Shown: positions 26,065 through 43,191 of the stretch, in pieces | How the letters are laid out: each line of letters opens with the position of its first letter | Numbering within the stretch: the first letter of the stretch is position 1 | NCBI RefSeq assembly: GCF_032164335.1 | Contig: NZ_CP134152.1 | Span: 4,588,001-4,652,000 of the forward strand | DNA length: 64,000 nucleotides | Source of the DNA: Winslowiella toletana | GTDB lineage: Bacteria > Pseudomonadota > Gammaproteobacteria > Enterobacterales > Enterobacteriaceae | Direction: 5' to 3' | Position numbers and translations under genes: made by a program | Notes under the pieces: generated by a model | The model's database searches: none | The model's input: the letters and a program-made list of their open reading frames with translations, nothing else | Told to the model about the DNA's origin: nothing

Positions 26065-27540
26065 TTATCCCTTCAGGCTGGCCCCGCCTTCAACTTCTGC
26101 TACTGCTACTGCAGCAACGGGTATGCAACTCGCCATCGCACGCTCAACGGCTGCCCCGACTGTCGCCAGCGCCCGCTCGGTCTGTGGCGTGACCGCCAAC
26201 GCGTAATTCAACCGCAAACAGTTACGATATTTACCCGAGGCGGAAAATAGCGAACCGACGCTAATCTGGATATGTGATTCTCGCAGTTCGCGGTTAAGTC
26301 GCACTGCATCGAATGCTTCCGGCAGCTCAATCCACATCAGAAATCCGCCCTGCGGACGACTGACGCAAATACCGCAGGGAAAATAGTGGCGCACCCAGTG
26401 GGTGAAAATAGTGAGGTTGCGCTGATAGTGCATGCGCATCTTACGCAGATGCGGCTGATAGTATCCCTGACGGATAAACTCAGCGACCGCCAGCTGAGTC
26501 TGGGTCGCGGTCGAGCCGGTGCCAATATATTTCAAATGCAGAACCCGATTAAGATAGCGGCCCGGCGCTACCCAGCCGACCCGCAATCCAGGTGCCAGCA
26601 CTTTGGAAACCGAACTGCACAGCAGCACACGGCCATCTTCATCCATTGACTTGATGCTGAGCGGACGGGGATATTCGTAGACCAGCTCGCCATACACATC
26701 ATCCTCAATAATGCCGATATCATAACGCTGCGCCATCGACAGCAGCGCCCGTTTGCGCGCCTCGGGCATGATAAAGCCCAATGGGTTATTACAGTTGGGT
26801 ACGACGATCACGGCTTTTATCGGCCACTGTTCCAGCGCCAGCTCCAGCGCTTCAAGGCTGATGCCGGTAACGGAGTCGGTCGGGATCTCAATGACTTTGA
26901 TACCAAAACCGCGCAGTGTCTGCATGGTACCGTGAAAGGTCGGCGACTCGACGGCAATAATGTCTCCCGGCTGACAAATGGCGCGGATCGATACTGACAG
27001 CGCCTCGTGGCAGCCGGTGGTAATCACAATCTCATCCGGCGACAGCTGACAACCACTGTCTATTGCCATCCGCGCCACCTGCTCACGCAGTGCCGCAACA
27101 CCGTAAATATTGTCGTAATTCAGCATGCGCGGATCTTGCTTCTGCGCCAGGCGGCTGATGATTTTCCATAACGGTTTGATTGTCGGCTGGCTGGTATCAG
27201 GCATACCGCTGCCGAGCTGCAAAGTGTCTTCGTCCAGCCGGGAATTAATTAACTCGAGCACCGATTCCCACTGGGTGATTTCGACCGGGCGCTGTGCCGG
27301 TCGGGTGATCGGCGGTACCGGCGGCTTCGATTTACAGGGTGTGACGAAATAGCCCGATCGCGGCTGTGGAGTGATCAGCTGTTTCTCCTCAAGCAGGTGA
27401 TAAGCCTGTTGCACGGTGCTGATACTGACACCATGCTCAGCACTCAGCGATCGTACCGAGGGCAGTCGTTCGCCTCCCTGATACAGCCCCTGCTCAATCC
27501 GCTGTGCCAGCAGCGTTGCCAGGTGTTGATAGCGCGTCAT
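26065..27540 (-). CDS. MocR-type transcriptional regulator (GntR HTH plus aminotransferase domain)
   Basis: 491 aa. Residues 1-70 form a GntR winged helix (GERLPSVRSLSAEHGVSISTV). Residues about 105-480 form a fold-type I aminotransferase domain with the PLP lysine at 313 (CSSVSKVLAPGLRVGW) and the NNPLGF segment near 251. This is the MocR architecture, in which PLP and an amine ligand control DNA binding. It is related to E. coli YdcR but too different to call an orthologue. A low-complexity Ala/Val tail (about 15 residues, AAVAVAEVEGG) ends the protein. It is divergent from a DUF1127 gene 174 bp away, which is the likely target. Absent from this locus in E. coli. Confidence 0.92.
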   Translation of the reverse strand: MTRYQHLATLLAQRIEQGLYQGGERLPSVRSLSAEHGVSISTVQQAYHLLEEKQLITPQPRSGYFVTPCKSKPPVPPITRPAQRPVEITQWESVLELINSRLDEDTLQLGSGMPDTSQPTIKPLWKIISRLAQKQDPRMLNYDNIYGVAALREQVARMAIDSGCQLSPDEIVITTGCHEALSVSIRAICQPGDIIAVESPTFHGTMQTLRGFGIKVIEIPTDSVTGISLEALELALEQWPIKAVIVVPNCNNPLGFIMPEARKRALLSMAQRYDIGIIEDDVYGELVYEYPRPLSIKSMDEDGRVLLCSSVSKVLAPGLRVGWVAPGRYLNRVLHLKYIGTGSTATQTQLAVAEFIRQGYYQPHLRKMRMHYQRNLTIFTHWVRHYFPCGICVSRPQGGFLMWIELPEAFDAVRLNRELRESHIQISVGSLFSASGKYRNCLRLNYALAVTPQTERALATVGAAVERAMASCIPVAAVAVAEVEGGASLKG

Positions 27541-27714
27541 CGTATTACACTCACCTTAATCAGCCAGGTAAAAACCAGTACAGATCGCAGTAAAACCGAC
27601 CATTCAGAAGTACTATCCGCCATTCTGTATGTTAAATAAAGGTGAATTTTGCATCTGTATTGAAAATCACTTTGCTCGCAAAATGGTTCTCAGATACCGG
27701 ATGAGGAACAGATG
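27541..27714. promoter_or_regulatory. Divergent promoter region of MocR regulator and DUF1127 gene
   Basis: 174 bp. A CCATTC direct repeat (about 27600 and 27620) with similar flanks (agaagtac / tgtatg) and several CTGTAT or GTACAG words could be MocR binding sites, since this family often binds direct repeats. I cannot assign the hexamers with confidence. Confidence 0.35.
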
Positions 27715-27906
27715 ATGGAATTTAATGAGAACCGTGCGGGTAAACCTTTTAAGCAGTCACCTTTTCGTTTGATGTTTATTCTGCCGTATCGCCTGTGGAA
27801 GGCGTGGCTACTGCGAAAGCAAACGCGAAAAATTTTATCGGCACTGAGTGACGCGCAACTGCGGGATATCGGCTTAACGTGTGAAGATGTCAGGCGCTAT
27901 AAATAG
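27715..27906 (+). CDS. DUF1127 small protein
   Basis: 63 aa, basic. The C-terminal half carries the DUF1127 pattern: a Trp/Arg-rich helix (WKAWLLRKQTRKIL) followed by LSDAQLRDIGLT. ATG 27715 puts GAGGAA 6 nt upstream; the ATG one codon before is too close. E. coli YjiS is a relative. DUF1127 proteins are small and Arg-rich; some relatives have roles in RNA and phosphate metabolism, but this one is uncharacterised. It is expressed from its own promoter opposite the MocR gene and ends in a strong terminator. Confidence 0.88.
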   Translation: MEFNENRAGKPFKQSPFRLMFILPYRLWKAWLLRKQTRKILSALSDAQLRDIGLTCEDVRRYK

Positions 27907-27920
27907 TGTGTGTTGTTATT

Positions 27921-27949
27921 GGGCGAAGGATCAGCTTCGCCCCTTTTTT
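27921..27949 (+). terminator. DUF1127 gene terminator
   Basis: GGGCGAAG / CTTCGCCC stem with a 6-nt loop, then CTTTTTT; 14 bp after the stop. Confidence 0.9.
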
Positions 27950-27955
27950 GCTAAA

Positions 27956-28378
27956 TCAGTTACCGCGATAGGTAGAGTAACCGTACTGACTCAGCAATAA
28001 CGGAATATGGTAGTGCTGATCGGTTTTAGTCACATGGAAAATCACCGGAATTTCCGGGAAGAAGGTATCCTGCTTCACTTTCTGGTAGTAATCGCCGGTT
28101 TTAAAAACCACTTTGTAGTCACCTTCAGCGAAGTCTTTACCTGCCGGATAGAGCGCGGTAATACGACCATTTTGATCGGTCGTACCCGATGCCAGTTTCA
28201 CCCACTTATCCTGTTGTTTCTGTTCCAGCTCGACGTTAACCCCGGCAGTCGGTACGCCAGTTTGCAGATTGAGTACGTGTACGCTTAACGGATTTTTTGC
28301 CGCTGGCGCTTCAGCCGCGACCGCAGACAGTGATAAAAGTGTGGCAGAAGCCAGTAAAGCAGAAGGTAATAATTTCAT
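27956..28378 (-). CDS. hiuH: 5-Hydroxyisourate hydrolase (transthyretin-like), periplasmic
   Basis: 140 aa from ATG 28378. A longer frame back to 28420 lacks a ribosome site, while AAGGA precedes 28378. MKLLPSALLASATLLSLS is a Sec signal peptide, so the protein should act in the periplasm. The mature part has the family landmarks: LSVHVLN, an Arg in NGRITAL, and the C-terminal HYHIPLLLSQYGYSTYRG. The enzyme hydrolyses 5-hydroxyisourate to OHCU in urate breakdown. The terminal residue is Asn (YRGN) where the signature is normally YRGS. No other urate genes are nearby. It follows rpoC but is separated by a terminator. Confidence 0.92.
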   Translation of the reverse strand: MKLLPSALLASATLLSLSAVAAEAPAAKNPLSVHVLNLQTGVPTAGVNVELEQKQQDKWVKLASGTTDQNGRITALYPAGKDFAEGDYKVVFKTGDYYQKVKQDTFFPEIPVIFHVTKTDQHYHIPLLLSQYGYSTYRGN

Positions 28379-28487
28379 TATGATGTCCTTAACATTAGGT
28401 GGCCTGATAAAAATACGCATGCACCGTTCAGAACGCCATTAATCGTTGAAATATACGAAATTTCCCAGGTCAGCCAAATTCTGTGCA

Positions 28488-28516
28488 TAAAAAAACCGCT
28501 CCGAAGAGCGGTTTTT
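28488..28516 (-). terminator. rpoBC terminator
   Basis: AAAACCGCT / AGCGGTTTT stem with loop CCGAAG and T-runs on both sides, about 24 bp after the rpoC stop. Confidence 0.9.
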
Positions 28517-28539
28517 ATAGCGTAATAGCAGACTAACGA

Positions 28540-31500
28540 TTAATCGTTGTCGCTACCACCGAGGCCTGCATTCAGCAGTTCAGCCAGACTTGCAGATGCT
28601 TCATCTGCAGTCACCTGAGGTACTACTGGTGCTTCACCTGCCTGACGGCGACGCATACGATCCTGGTGATAAGCGTAACCGGTACCGGCTGGGATCAGAC
28701 GACCCACGATTACGTTCTCTTTCAGGCCGCGCAGTTCGTCACGTTTACCTGCAACGGCTGCTTCGGTCAGGACACGTGTGGTCTCCTGGAACGATGCCGC
28801 AGAGATGAACGATTCGGTTGCCAGAGATGCCTTGGTGATACCCAGCAGATCGCGTGCAAAGGTCGCTGCAATCTTGCCGCTGTTTTCCAGATCGCGGTTC
28901 GCGATTTTAACGCGCGAGAACTCGACCTGCTCACCGTCCAGGAAGTCTGAACTACCGTTGTTCTCGATGGTTGCTTTACGCAGCATCTGACGAACAATGA
29001 CTTCGATGTGTTTATCGTTAATCTTAACGCCTTGCAGACGGTAAACTTCCTGCACTTCGTTAGTGATATAACGGGTCACAGCATGCACGCCACGCAGACG
29101 CAGAATGTCATGCGGAGACTCTGGACCATCGGAAACCACATCACCACGTTCTACGCGCTCACCTTCGAACACGTTAAGCTGACGCCACTTAGGAATCATC
29201 TCTTCGTAGTGTTCGCTGCCATCAATCGGGGTGATCACCAGACGGCGTTTACCTTTGGTCTCTTTACCGAAGGAAATAATACCGCTGATCTCAGCCAGGA
29301 TTGCCGGCTCTTTCGGACGACGGGCTTCGAACAGATCCGCAACGCGTGGCAGACCACCGGTAATATCCTTGGTACCGCCTGATTCCTGAGGAACACGCGC
29401 CAGGGTATCACCTGAACTGATCTTAATACCATCTTCCAGCTGGACGATCGCTTTGCCTGGCAGGAAGTACTGAGCTGGCATATCTGAACCAGGGATCAGA
29501 ACATCATTACCGTTCGCATCAACGATTTTCAGTGCCGGACGCAGATCTTTACCACCGGTAGTACGCTCAGCACTGTCGAGGATAACCAGTGAAGAAAGAC
29601 CGGTTAAGTCGTCAGTCTGACGGGTGATGCTCTGGCCGTCGACCATATCCGTGAAGCGAATGAAACCACTCACTTCGGTGATAACTGGCATGGTATGCGG
29701 ATCCCAGTTCGCGACGGTTTCGCCCGCTGCGGCCTGTTCGCCATCACCTTTCGCCATGGTGGCACCGTAAGGAACTTTATAGCTCTCTTTGGTACGACCA
29801 AATTCGTCGATCATTTTCAGTTCAACGTTACGCGAGGTGATCACCAGCTTACCAGCGGAGTTCGTTACCGATTTCGCGTTGGTCAGCTTGATAGTACCTT
29901 TGTTCTTCACCTGAATGCTGGATTCGGCTGCCGCACGCGATGCCGCACCACCGATGTGGAACGTACGCATGGTCAGCTGAGTACCCGGCTCACCGATGGA
30001 CTGTGCTGCAATAACGCCGATCGCTTCACCTTTATTGATGATGTGACCACGCGCCAGATCGCGTCCATAACAGTGTGCACACACACCGAAGTCAGTTTCA
30101 CAACTTACCACGGAGCGGACTTTCAGGCTGTCGACAGAGTGCTCTTCCAACAGGTCACACTGGTGCTCGTGCAGCAGAGTGTTACGTGGCAGCAGAATGT
30201 CTGCAGTACCTGGCTTGAGAACGTCTTCCGCAGTAACACGGCCGAGTACGCGCTCACGCAGTGGTTCTTTAACATCACCACCTTCGATAACCGGCGTCAT
30301 CAGGATACCTTCGTGGGTACCACAGTCGTCTTCGGTTACGACCAGATCCTGTGCAACGTCAACCAGACGACGCGTCAGATAACCGGAGTTCGCAGTTTTC
30401 AGTGCGGTATCCGCCAGACCTTTACGTGCACCGTGCGTGGAGATGAAGTACTGGAGTACGTTCAGACCTTCACGGAAGTTCGCAGTGATTGGCGTCTCGA
30501 TGATCGAACCATCTGGTTTCGCCATCAGACCACGCATACCTGCCAGCTGACGAATCTGTGCCGCAGAACCACGCGCACCGGAGTCGGCCATCATAAAGAT
30601 GCTGTTGAAAGAAACCTGACGCTCTTCAACACCGTCACGGTTAATCACGGTTTCAGTCGACAGGTTTTCCATCATCGCTTTAGCAACGCGTTCGTTAGCT
30701 GCAGCCCAGATATCGATCACTTTGTTGTAGCGTTCGCCAGCGGTAACCAGACCAGACTGGAACTGCTGCTGGATTTCAGCAACTTCAGCTTCCGCTTCAG
30801 TGATGATTTCCACTTTCTTCGCCGGAATGACCATATCGTCGATACCTACCGATGCACCTGAACGGGCAGCGTAGGCAAAACCGGTGTACATGGTCTGGTC
30901 AGCAAAGATAACCGTCGGCTTCAGGCCCAAAATGCGGTAACAGGTGTTCAGCATTTTGGAGATCGCTTTCTTACCCAGCGCCTGGTTGACGATGGAGTAA
31001 GGCAGACCTTTAGGCACGATCATCCACAGGATGGCGCGACCAACGGTGGTGTCGATCAGGCTGGTTTTCTCAACCCACTCGTCCTGCTCGTTTTTCTCGT
31101 GCTCAGTAATACGCACTTTAACGCGAGCATGCAGCGATGCCAGGCCAGCACGGTAGATGCGCTCGGCTTCTTTCGGGCCGGTCAGCACCATGCCTTCGCC
31201 TTTGGCGTTAACACAGTCACGGGTCATGTAGTACAGACCCAGTACAACGTCCTGAGAAGGAACAATGATTGGCTCACCGTTCGCTGGAGACAGGATGTTG
31301 TTGGTAGACATCATCAGCGCACGCGCTTCCAGCTGGGCTTCCAGCGTCAGCGGTACGTGAACAGCCATCTGGTCACCATCGAAGTCGGCGTTGTATGCCG
31401 CACAGACCAGTGGGTGCAGCTGAATAGCTTTACCTTCGATCAGTACTGGCTCAAACGCCTGGATGCCCAGACGGTGCAGTGTTGGTGCACGGTTCAGCAA

Positions 31501-32763
31501 CACCGGGTGTTCGCGGATCACTTCGTCGAGGATATCCCAGACGACAGCTTCTTCACGCTCAACCATTTTCTTGGCGGCTTTAATGGTGGTCGCGAGGCCA
31601 CGCAGTTCCAGCTTGCCGTAGATAAACGGTTTGAACAGTTCCAGTGCCATTTTCTTCGGCAGGCCGCACTGATGCAGGCGCAGGTATGGACCTACGGTAA
31701 TAACGGAACGACCAGAGTAGTCGACACGTTTACCCAGCAGGTTCTGACGGAAACGACCCTGCTTACCTTTAATCATGTCAGCCAGCGATTTCAGCGGACG
31801 CTTGTTAGAGCCGGTAATCGCACGACCGCGACGACCGTTGTCCAGCAGCGCATCGACCGCTTCCTGCAGCATACGTTTTTCGTTACGTACGATGATGTCT
31901 GGCGCAGCCAGATCCAGCAGACGTTTCAGACGGTTGTTACGGTTGATCACACGACGATAAAGGTCGTTCAGATCGGACGTAGCAAAACGGCCGCCATCCA
32001 GTGGAACCAGTGGACGCAGATCAGGTGGCAGTACCGGCAGCACGGTCAGGATCATCCACTCTGGTTTGTTACCAGACTGAACGAACGCTTCCAGCAGCTT
32101 GATACGCTTGGTCAGCTTCTTACGCTTGGTCTCGGAGTTGGTTTCGTTCAGCTCTTCACGCAGCTGCTCGCACTCTTGCTCCAGATCCATGTTTTTCAAC
32201 AGCGCCTGGATAGCTTCCGCACCCATCTTTGCATCGAATTCATCACCAAACTCTTCCAGCGCATCCAGATACTGCTCTTCAGTCAGGATCTGGCGCTTCT
32301 CGAGGTTGGTCATGCCGCCTTCGATCACTACATAAGATTCGAAGTACAGCACGCGTTCGATATCACGCAGTGGCATGTCCAGCAGTAAACCGATGCGCGA
32401 AGGCAGCGATTTCAGGAACCAGATGTGCGCAGTTGGCGAAGCCAGCTCGATGTGACCCATGCGCTCACGGCGAACTTTGGTCTGTGTAACTTCAACGCCA
32501 CACTTCTCACAGATCACACCGCGATGCTTCAGGCGCTTGTACTTACCGCACAAGCACTCATAGTCTTTTACCGGCCCGAAAATACGCGCACAGAACAGAC
32601 CGTCACGTTCAGGTTTGAACGTACGATAGTTAATGGTTTCCGGCTTTTTAACTTCACCGAAAGACCAGGAACGGATCATGTCTGGCGAGGCCAGAGCAAT
32701 TTTGATCGCATCAAACTCTTCTGTCTTAGTTTGCGCTTTCAGAAACTTTAGTAAGTCTTTCAC
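28540..32763 (-). CDS. rpoC: RNA polymerase subunit beta'
   Basis: 1407 aa, identical in length to E. coli. It forms the clamp and half of the active centre. The N-terminal zinc finger CLCGKYKR...CEKC is near residues 70-88. The catalytic NADFDGDQ, whose three Asp bind Mg, is near residue 460. The second zinc-binding cluster has [11 protein letters not shown]. The bridge helix and trigger loop regions appear intact. 98 bp downstream of rpoB in the same transcript. The antisense strand contains long open frames, but these reflect codon bias. Confidence 0.99.
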   Translation of the reverse strand: MKDLLKFLKAQTKTEEFDAIKIALASPDMIRSWSFGEVKKPETINYRTFKPERDGLFCARIFGPVKDYECLCGKYKRLKHRGVICEKCGVEVTQTKVRRERMGHIELASPTAHIWFLKSLPSRIGLLLDMPLRDIERVLYFESYVVIEGGMTNLEKRQILTEEQYLDALEEFGDEFDAKMGAEAIQALLKNMDLEQECEQLREELNETNSETKRKKLTKRIKLLEAFVQSGNKPEWMILTVLPVLPPDLRPLVPLDGGRFATSDLNDLYRRVINRNNRLKRLLDLAAPDIIVRNEKRMLQEAVDALLDNGRRGRAITGSNKRPLKSLADMIKGKQGRFRQNLLGKRVDYSGRSVITVGPYLRLHQCGLPKKMALELFKPFIYGKLELRGLATTIKAAKKMVEREEAVVWDILDEVIREHPVLLNRAPTLHRLGIQAFEPVLIEGKAIQLHPLVCAAYNADFDGDQMAVHVPLTLEAQLEARALMMSTNNILSPANGEPIIVPSQDVVLGLYYMTRDCVNAKGEGMVLTGPKEAERIYRAGLASLHARVKVRITEHEKNEQDEWVEKTSLIDTTVGRAILWMIVPKGLPYSIVNQALGKKAISKMLNTCYRILGLKPTVIFADQTMYTGFAYAARSGASVGIDDMVIPAKKVEIITEAEAEVAEIQQQFQSGLVTAGERYNKVIDIWAAANERVAKAMMENLSTETVINRDGVEERQVSFNSIFMMADSGARGSAAQIRQLAGMRGLMAKPDGSIIETPITANFREGLNVLQYFISTHGARKGLADTALKTANSGYLTRRLVDVAQDLVVTEDDCGTHEGILMTPVIEGGDVKEPLRERVLGRVTAEDVLKPGTADILLPRNTLLHEHQCDLLEEHSVDSLKVRSVVSCETDFGVCAHCYGRDLARGHIINKGEAIGVIAAQSIGEPGTQLTMRTFHIGGAASRAAAESSIQVKNKGTIKLTNAKSVTNSAGKLVITSRNVELKMIDEFGRTKESYKVPYGATMAKGDGEQAAAGETVANWDPHTMPVITEVSGFIRFTDMVDGQSITRQTDDLTGLSSLVILDSAERTTGGKDLRPALKIVDANGNDVLIPGSDMPAQYFLPGKAIVQLEDGIKISSGDTLARVPQESGGTKDITGGLPRVADLFEARRPKEPAILAEISGIISFGKETKGKRRLVITPIDGSEHYEEMIPKWRQLNVFEGERVERGDVVSDGPESPHDILRLRGVHAVTRYITNEVQEVYRLQGVKINDKHIEVIVRQMLRKATIENNGSSDFLDGEQVEFSRVKIANRDLENSGKIAATFARDLLGITKASLATESFISAASFQETTRVLTEAAVAGKRDELRGLKENVIVGRLIPAGTGYAYHQDRMRRRQAGEAPVVPQVTADEASASLAELLNAGLGGSDND

Positions 32764-32861
32764 GGATTAGCTCCCGTCGGAGTGAGACTTCTCAAGGCAG
32801 TCCGGTGTGACCCGGACGCCTCGTAACCAGTACGAATACAACTGCTTACCCAATCGGGTAG

Positions 32862-36890
<4,029 letters not shown>

Positions 36891-37217
36891 AGGGTTCCTC
36901 AGCTCGCTGATCAGTGACCCACTCTGTCCGTCCTGGAGGACAGTTCATGCAACACTATTTTGTTTTTCGGAAAGTGAGGGCTCACCCCCCGACAATACAT
37001 CTTTCTATCACTCTTAAATCATTTCATTGCTGTTGTGCCGACAGGGAATCTTCACAGGGAAGCAGTATATTAAGGCGTCGATAGAAAAAGATATTGAGGA
37101 ACTTCAATGGCTAAACAGTGTGAAACCCCATTGAGGTCCTTGAGCGCAAAAAGGCTGGTGACCAAAAAGTCACCAGCCATCAGCCTGACGAATCAGGCTG
37201 CAACCGTTAAGGCTGTC
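36891..37217 (-). promoter_or_regulatory. rplL-rpoB intergenic control region
   Basis: 327 bp without a gene. It starts with two hairpins (the attenuator at 37148-37178 and a UUCG-loop hairpin CAGCCTGA/TCAGGCTG at 37181-37200). Nearer rpoB is a GTGAGGGCTCAC hairpin (about 36974-36985) in the part where E. coli has its RNase III site. The layout lets ribosomal-protein mRNA exceed RNA-polymerase mRNA. Confidence 0.7.
37148..37178 (-). terminator. rplL-rpoB transcription attenuator
   Basis: Ten-bp stem GGCTGGTGAC / GTCACCAGCC with a 6-nt loop and a following TTTTTGC, about 40 bp after rplL. This corresponds to the partial terminator between rplL and rpoB in E. coli. Confidence 0.85.
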
Positions 37218-37592
<375 letters not shown>

Positions 37593-37651
37593 CTAAATTC
37601 AGAAAAAGTTTGTACGTAAGCAAGTGAACGAGAAAAGAAAAGCGAGGCTGA

Positions 37652-38155
37652 TTAAGCAGCTTCTGCTTCTTTCTGATCGCGTACAGCAGCCAGAGTGCGA
37701 ACCAGTTTGCCGGCAGCGGCTTCTTTCATGGTTGCCATCAGGCGTGCGATTGCTTCATCGTAAGTTGGCAGAGTCGCCAGACGGTCAATATTGGCCGCGG
37801 TGATTAACTCGCCTTCAAAGGCTGCAGCTTTGACCTCAAATTTTGCATTCGCTTTCGCGAACTCTTTGAACAGACGAGCAGCAGCGCCCGGGTGTTCCAT
37901 AGAGTATGCAATCAGGGTCGGACCAACAAACGTGTCTTTCAGGCACTCAAACTGAGTACCCTCAACGACGCGGCGCAGCAGGGTGTTACGAACAACACGC
38001 ATGTAAACGCCAGCTTCACGACCTGCTTTACGCAGTTCGGTCATTTTGTCAACGGTAACGCCACGAGAATCCGCAACTACCGCAGACAGCGCGCCTTTGG
38101 CTACTTCGCTGACTTCAGCAACAATCGCTTGTTTGTCTTGAAGATTTAATGCCAT
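37652..38155 (-). CDS. rplJ: 50S ribosomal protein L10
   Basis: 167 aa (E. coli 165). It anchors L7/L12 dimers to 23S at the stalk base, and with them represses its own mRNA by binding the leader. The N-terminus [19 protein letters not shown] is typical. The C-terminal helix that holds L12 is present. Ribosome site CAGGAGC precedes the start. First gene of the rplJL-rpoBC part behind a 377-bp leader. Confidence 0.98.
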   Translation of the reverse strand: MALNLQDKQAIVAEVSEVAKGALSAVVADSRGVTVDKMTELRKAGREAGVYMRVVRNTLLRRVVEGTQFECLKDTFVGPTLIAYSMEHPGAAARLFKEFAKANAKFEVKAAAFEGELITAANIDRLATLPTYDEAIARLMATMKEAAAGKLVRTLAAVRDQKEAEAA

Positions 38156-38532
38156 TAGCTTTAGCTCCTGGATTTTGGTCGGGGAAGGATTTCCCCGAAA
38201 CTCACATCACTTACCCGCGTTGCCGAAGGTAAGCGCTAACACACGGTGAGCAGAATCCAGCAAAGACTATAAAAATATTCTTCAGGTTCTGTCACCGTCT
38301 ACGCAGGAAGTATTAAGTCTTCAACCCGAAAGCATCTGACTCCTGCGGTCTTGGACGGAGGCCTGGATAAGGCCAGGCTCCAACCGAAAATTCTTAAGCT
38401 TCTTCGTCATTCGCGCAGCTACTGCATTAGCTGCTTGTCTCAGCGCAAATGTCTTGAATCTTGGTTCTGTATATTTACAGAACAACGGGCGTAAGATTCT
38501 AGTCGAAACTTTCGCCCGCGTAAAGCAGCGAA
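38156..38532 (-). promoter_or_regulatory. rplJ leader: L10-binding autoregulatory RNA
   Basis: 377 bp without a gene. Blocks CCGTCCAAGACCGCAGG, CCTGCGTAGACGGTGACAG and TCTGCTCACCGT (minus strand, 38260-38370) are nearly identical to the E. coli rplJ leader that binds the L10/L12 complex. A GCCTGG/CCAGGC hairpin lies at 38361-38378. Translational feedback is therefore expected. A separate rplJ promoter probably also lies here, but I cannot fix its hexamers. Confidence 0.75.
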
Positions 38533-39687
<1,155 letters not shown>

Positions 39688-39785
39688 TTATAGCGCTTCG
39701 TAAGAAGCTCCCCGTGATTATTCGTTTGCACCCGGCCAAGGGCTGAGGTGCAATCTACGTTTTACACGCTGAGACAGCATGTAAA

Positions 39786-39823
39786 AACAAAAGGCGCGAA
39801 ATTGTATGCCAATTTCGCGCCTT
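39786..39823 (-). terminator. secE-nusG terminator
   Basis: Perfect 14-bp stem AAGGCGCGAAATTG / CAATTTCGCGCCTT with a 5-nt loop, followed by TTGTTTTTAC in the nusG direction. Confidence 0.85.
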
Positions 39824-39902
39824 CTGCAACCAATAATCGTTCAATGCGTAAACTGTTTAACCGGTTGACCGCAAGCTGCCGCCCGGAGCTTCGCAGCGAC
39901 TA

Positions 39903-40448
39903 TCAGCCTTTTTCAACCTGACCAAAGTCGAGTTCCACTGGCGTTGCACGGCCAAAGATGGAGACTGACACTTTCAGGCGGCTTTTTTCGTAATCCACTT
40001 CCTCGACCACACCGTTGAAGTCGGCAAACGGGCCGTCGTTGACGCGCACCATTTCGCCTGGTTCGAACAAGGTTTTCGGACGTGGCTTATCGCCAACTTG
40101 TTGTAAGCGGTTCATGATCGCATCGACTTCTTTATCGCTAATCGGTGCCGGGCGATCTGATGTTCCGCCGATGAAGCCCATGACACGCGGCACGCTACGC
40201 ACTAAGTGCCAGCTTGCATCGTTCATGACCATCTGAACCAGAACGTAACCAGGGAAGAACTTGCGCTCGCTTTTACGACGCTGACCACCACGGATCTCAA
40301 CCACTTCTTCGGTTGGAACCATGACATCGCCAAACAGCTCTTCCATGTTGTGTAACTTGATATGCTCGCGCAGCGATTGTGCTACGCGGCCTTCAAAACC
40401 GGAAAACGCCTGAACGACGTACCAGCGCTTTTTTGGAGCTTCAGACAT
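39903..40448 (-). CDS. nusG: Transcription termination/antitermination factor NusG
   Basis: 181 aa, as in E. coli. The NGN domain ([19 protein letters not shown]...) binds RNA polymerase. The C-terminal KOW domain ([18 protein letters not shown]) binds Rho or S10. Starts 1 bp after the secE stop. Also part of the rrn antitermination complex that acts on the two rRNA operons of this window. Confidence 0.99.
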   Translation of the reverse strand: MSEAPKKRWYVVQAFSGFEGRVAQSLREHIKLHNMEELFGDVMVPTEEVVEIRGGQRRKSERKFFPGYVLVQMVMNDASWHLVRSVPRVMGFIGGTSDRPAPISDKEVDAIMNRLQQVGDKPRPKTLFEPGEMVRVNDGPFADFNGVVEEVDYEKSRLKVSVSIFGRATPVELDFGQVEKG

Positions 40449-40449
40449 C

Positions 40450-40833
40450 TCAGAACCTCAGGCCAGTGATAAACGATACCAGACGGACCAGAATACCATC
40501 CAGCCCCCACAAAATCAGTGACATCACGGCAGTAACCGCGGCAACGATTAAGGTGGTATGCAACGTTTCCTGACGAGTAGGCCAAATGACTTTACGGACT
40601 TCAGTTCTTGCTTCACGAGCAAAAGCCACCGTAGCTTTACCTTTCGTCGTCAGCAGCGCAATGCCACCCGCTGCGGCAATCAGCACCACAACGGCCAGCG
40701 CACGTACCGGCAATGTAATTTCGCGATAGTAGTAGTTACCTACGATTGCCACGATAAGCAAAATGGCAACGACTAACCACTTTATCGCTTCCAGGCCGCG
40801 CCCGCTCCGTTGAGCTTCGGTATTAGCACTCAT
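40450..40833 (-). CDS. secE: Preprotein translocase subunit SecE
   Basis: 127 aa from the MSANTEAQ start (40833), which matches E. coli SecE in length. An upstream in-frame GTG/ATG would add five unrelated residues. Three membrane helices are visible (residues about 19-36, 45-63 and 93-115). The conserved amphipathic [17 protein letters not shown] precedes the third. It stabilises SecY in the SecYEG channel. Cotranscribed with nusG. Confidence 0.98.
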   Translation of the reverse strand: MSANTEAQRSGRGLEAIKWLVVAILLIVAIVGNYYYREITLPVRALAVVVLIAAAGGIALLTTKGKATVAFAREARTEVRKVIWPTRQETLHTTLIVAAVTAVMSLILWGLDGILVRLVSFITGLRF

Positions 40834-41007
40834 AAACCAACCTGCCACAATAAACAGAAACTATTTTGCCCCGCGCAATGCGAGGCAACCAAACCGAATA
40901 AAGCTGTTGAAGGCGTAACTCGGCATTTAACGCCGTGCTACAGAGCCTGCCTCAGCAATGATTATGACGGAAAATCACTGATGAGCCAGGTTCTATGTTA
41001 CAGCGTG

Positions 41008-41036
41008 CAAAAAGGGCATCAAATGATGCCCTTTTC
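41008..41036 (-). terminator. tufB terminator
   Basis: AAGGGCATC / GATGCCCTT stem with a 4-nt loop and T-run, about 30 bp after the tufB stop; A/T runs on both sides. Confidence 0.85.
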
Positions 41037-41065
41037 TTGTGCGTTGCGTCAAATATTATCAGCGA

Positions 41066-42286
<1,221 letters not shown>

Positions 42287-42365
42287 TCACCACATCAACC
42301 AGGCATAGCCTGAACTGTTGAATTTTTTTGGTAACAGAGAAGAATCAGGGAGGGAGATTATGAAG

Positions 42366-42441
42366 TGGTGCTGATACCCAGAGTCGAACTGGGGACCTCA
42401 CCCTTACCAAGGGTGCGCTCTACCAACTGAGCCATATCAGC
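42366..42441 (-). tRNA. thrT: tRNA-Thr (GGU)
   Basis: 76 nt with encoded CCA; anticodon loop TTGGTAA. Matches E. coli thrT almost base for base. Last tRNA before tufB. Confidence 0.97.
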
Positions 42442-42448
42442 ACATCTT

Positions 42449-42523
<75 letters not shown>

Positions 42524-42643
42524 AACCTGGAACTCGGCTACCTGTTCTTTCTGTAGCTTATGAATAATAAGATGAGCTTCTTATTATTCGAGCCAACCGG
42601 TTTAACCTGTTGACCCTGACTGTGCTTGAGCTCAGCCTGAATA

Positions 42644-42728
<85 letters not shown>

Positions 42729-42739
42729 TGGGTACTTGA

Positions 42740-42815
<76 letters not shown>

Positions 42816-42829
42816 ATCAAGTGGTGCGC

Positions 42830-42858
42830 ATTCTAGGAAGTGCTGGCGTGGGATGCAA
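42830..42858 (-). promoter_or_regulatory. Promoter of the thrU-tufB operon
   Basis: Minus strand TTGCAT at 42853-42858, 17-bp spacer, TAGAAT at 42830-42835, then GCGC discriminator. The same hexamers and spacing are used by the E. coli tufB operon. The DNA upstream (to about 42960) is rich in A/T tracts, fitting an UP element and Fis sites. Confidence 0.85.
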
Positions 42859-43191
42859 CAAAAAAATTGCGATAATTGTTCTTTCGCTTGTTATTTGTGC
42901 AAAACTTCGCAAATTCACGCTTTAATGGAGAAAAAACGCACAAAAAAAACGATTCGTCAGCGCTTTTTTCTGCGGCCATCTCTCAACTATGCAGTGGTTT
43001 AATTATTTTGCTGACAACTGTTCGGTCACTATTTATACAAACATCCTCATTTGCACCACCAGCATTGCACTGCTGCTCATTGATAGTGCAATTTATGCTC
43101 AGGCGTAAAACGTAACCCCCGATGTCCCATGATGTCAGCACTGGATCGCTTATTGCATCTGAATAGTGAATATCACTAAGGAGGGGATCGC
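42859..43191. other. Intergenic region between tRNA promoter and GNAT gene
   Basis: 333 bp. The left part is the A/T-rich upstream region of the stable-RNA promoter. The right part should hold the GNAT gene promoter. A 79-codon open frame (42876-43115) has no ribosome site and an unlikely composition, so I do not call it. Confidence 0.5.

Noticed and set aside
29695..32388. Two very long open frames (388 and 429 codons) on the plus strand opposite rpoC
   Set aside because: They lie entirely antisense to a fully conserved essential gene. Open antisense frames of this kind arise from strong codon bias, and the translations look like no known family.
42876..43115. 79-codon plus-strand frame upstream of the GNAT gene
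   Set aside because: No ribosome site, odd composition, and it overlaps the A/T-rich upstream region of the thrU-tufB promoter.
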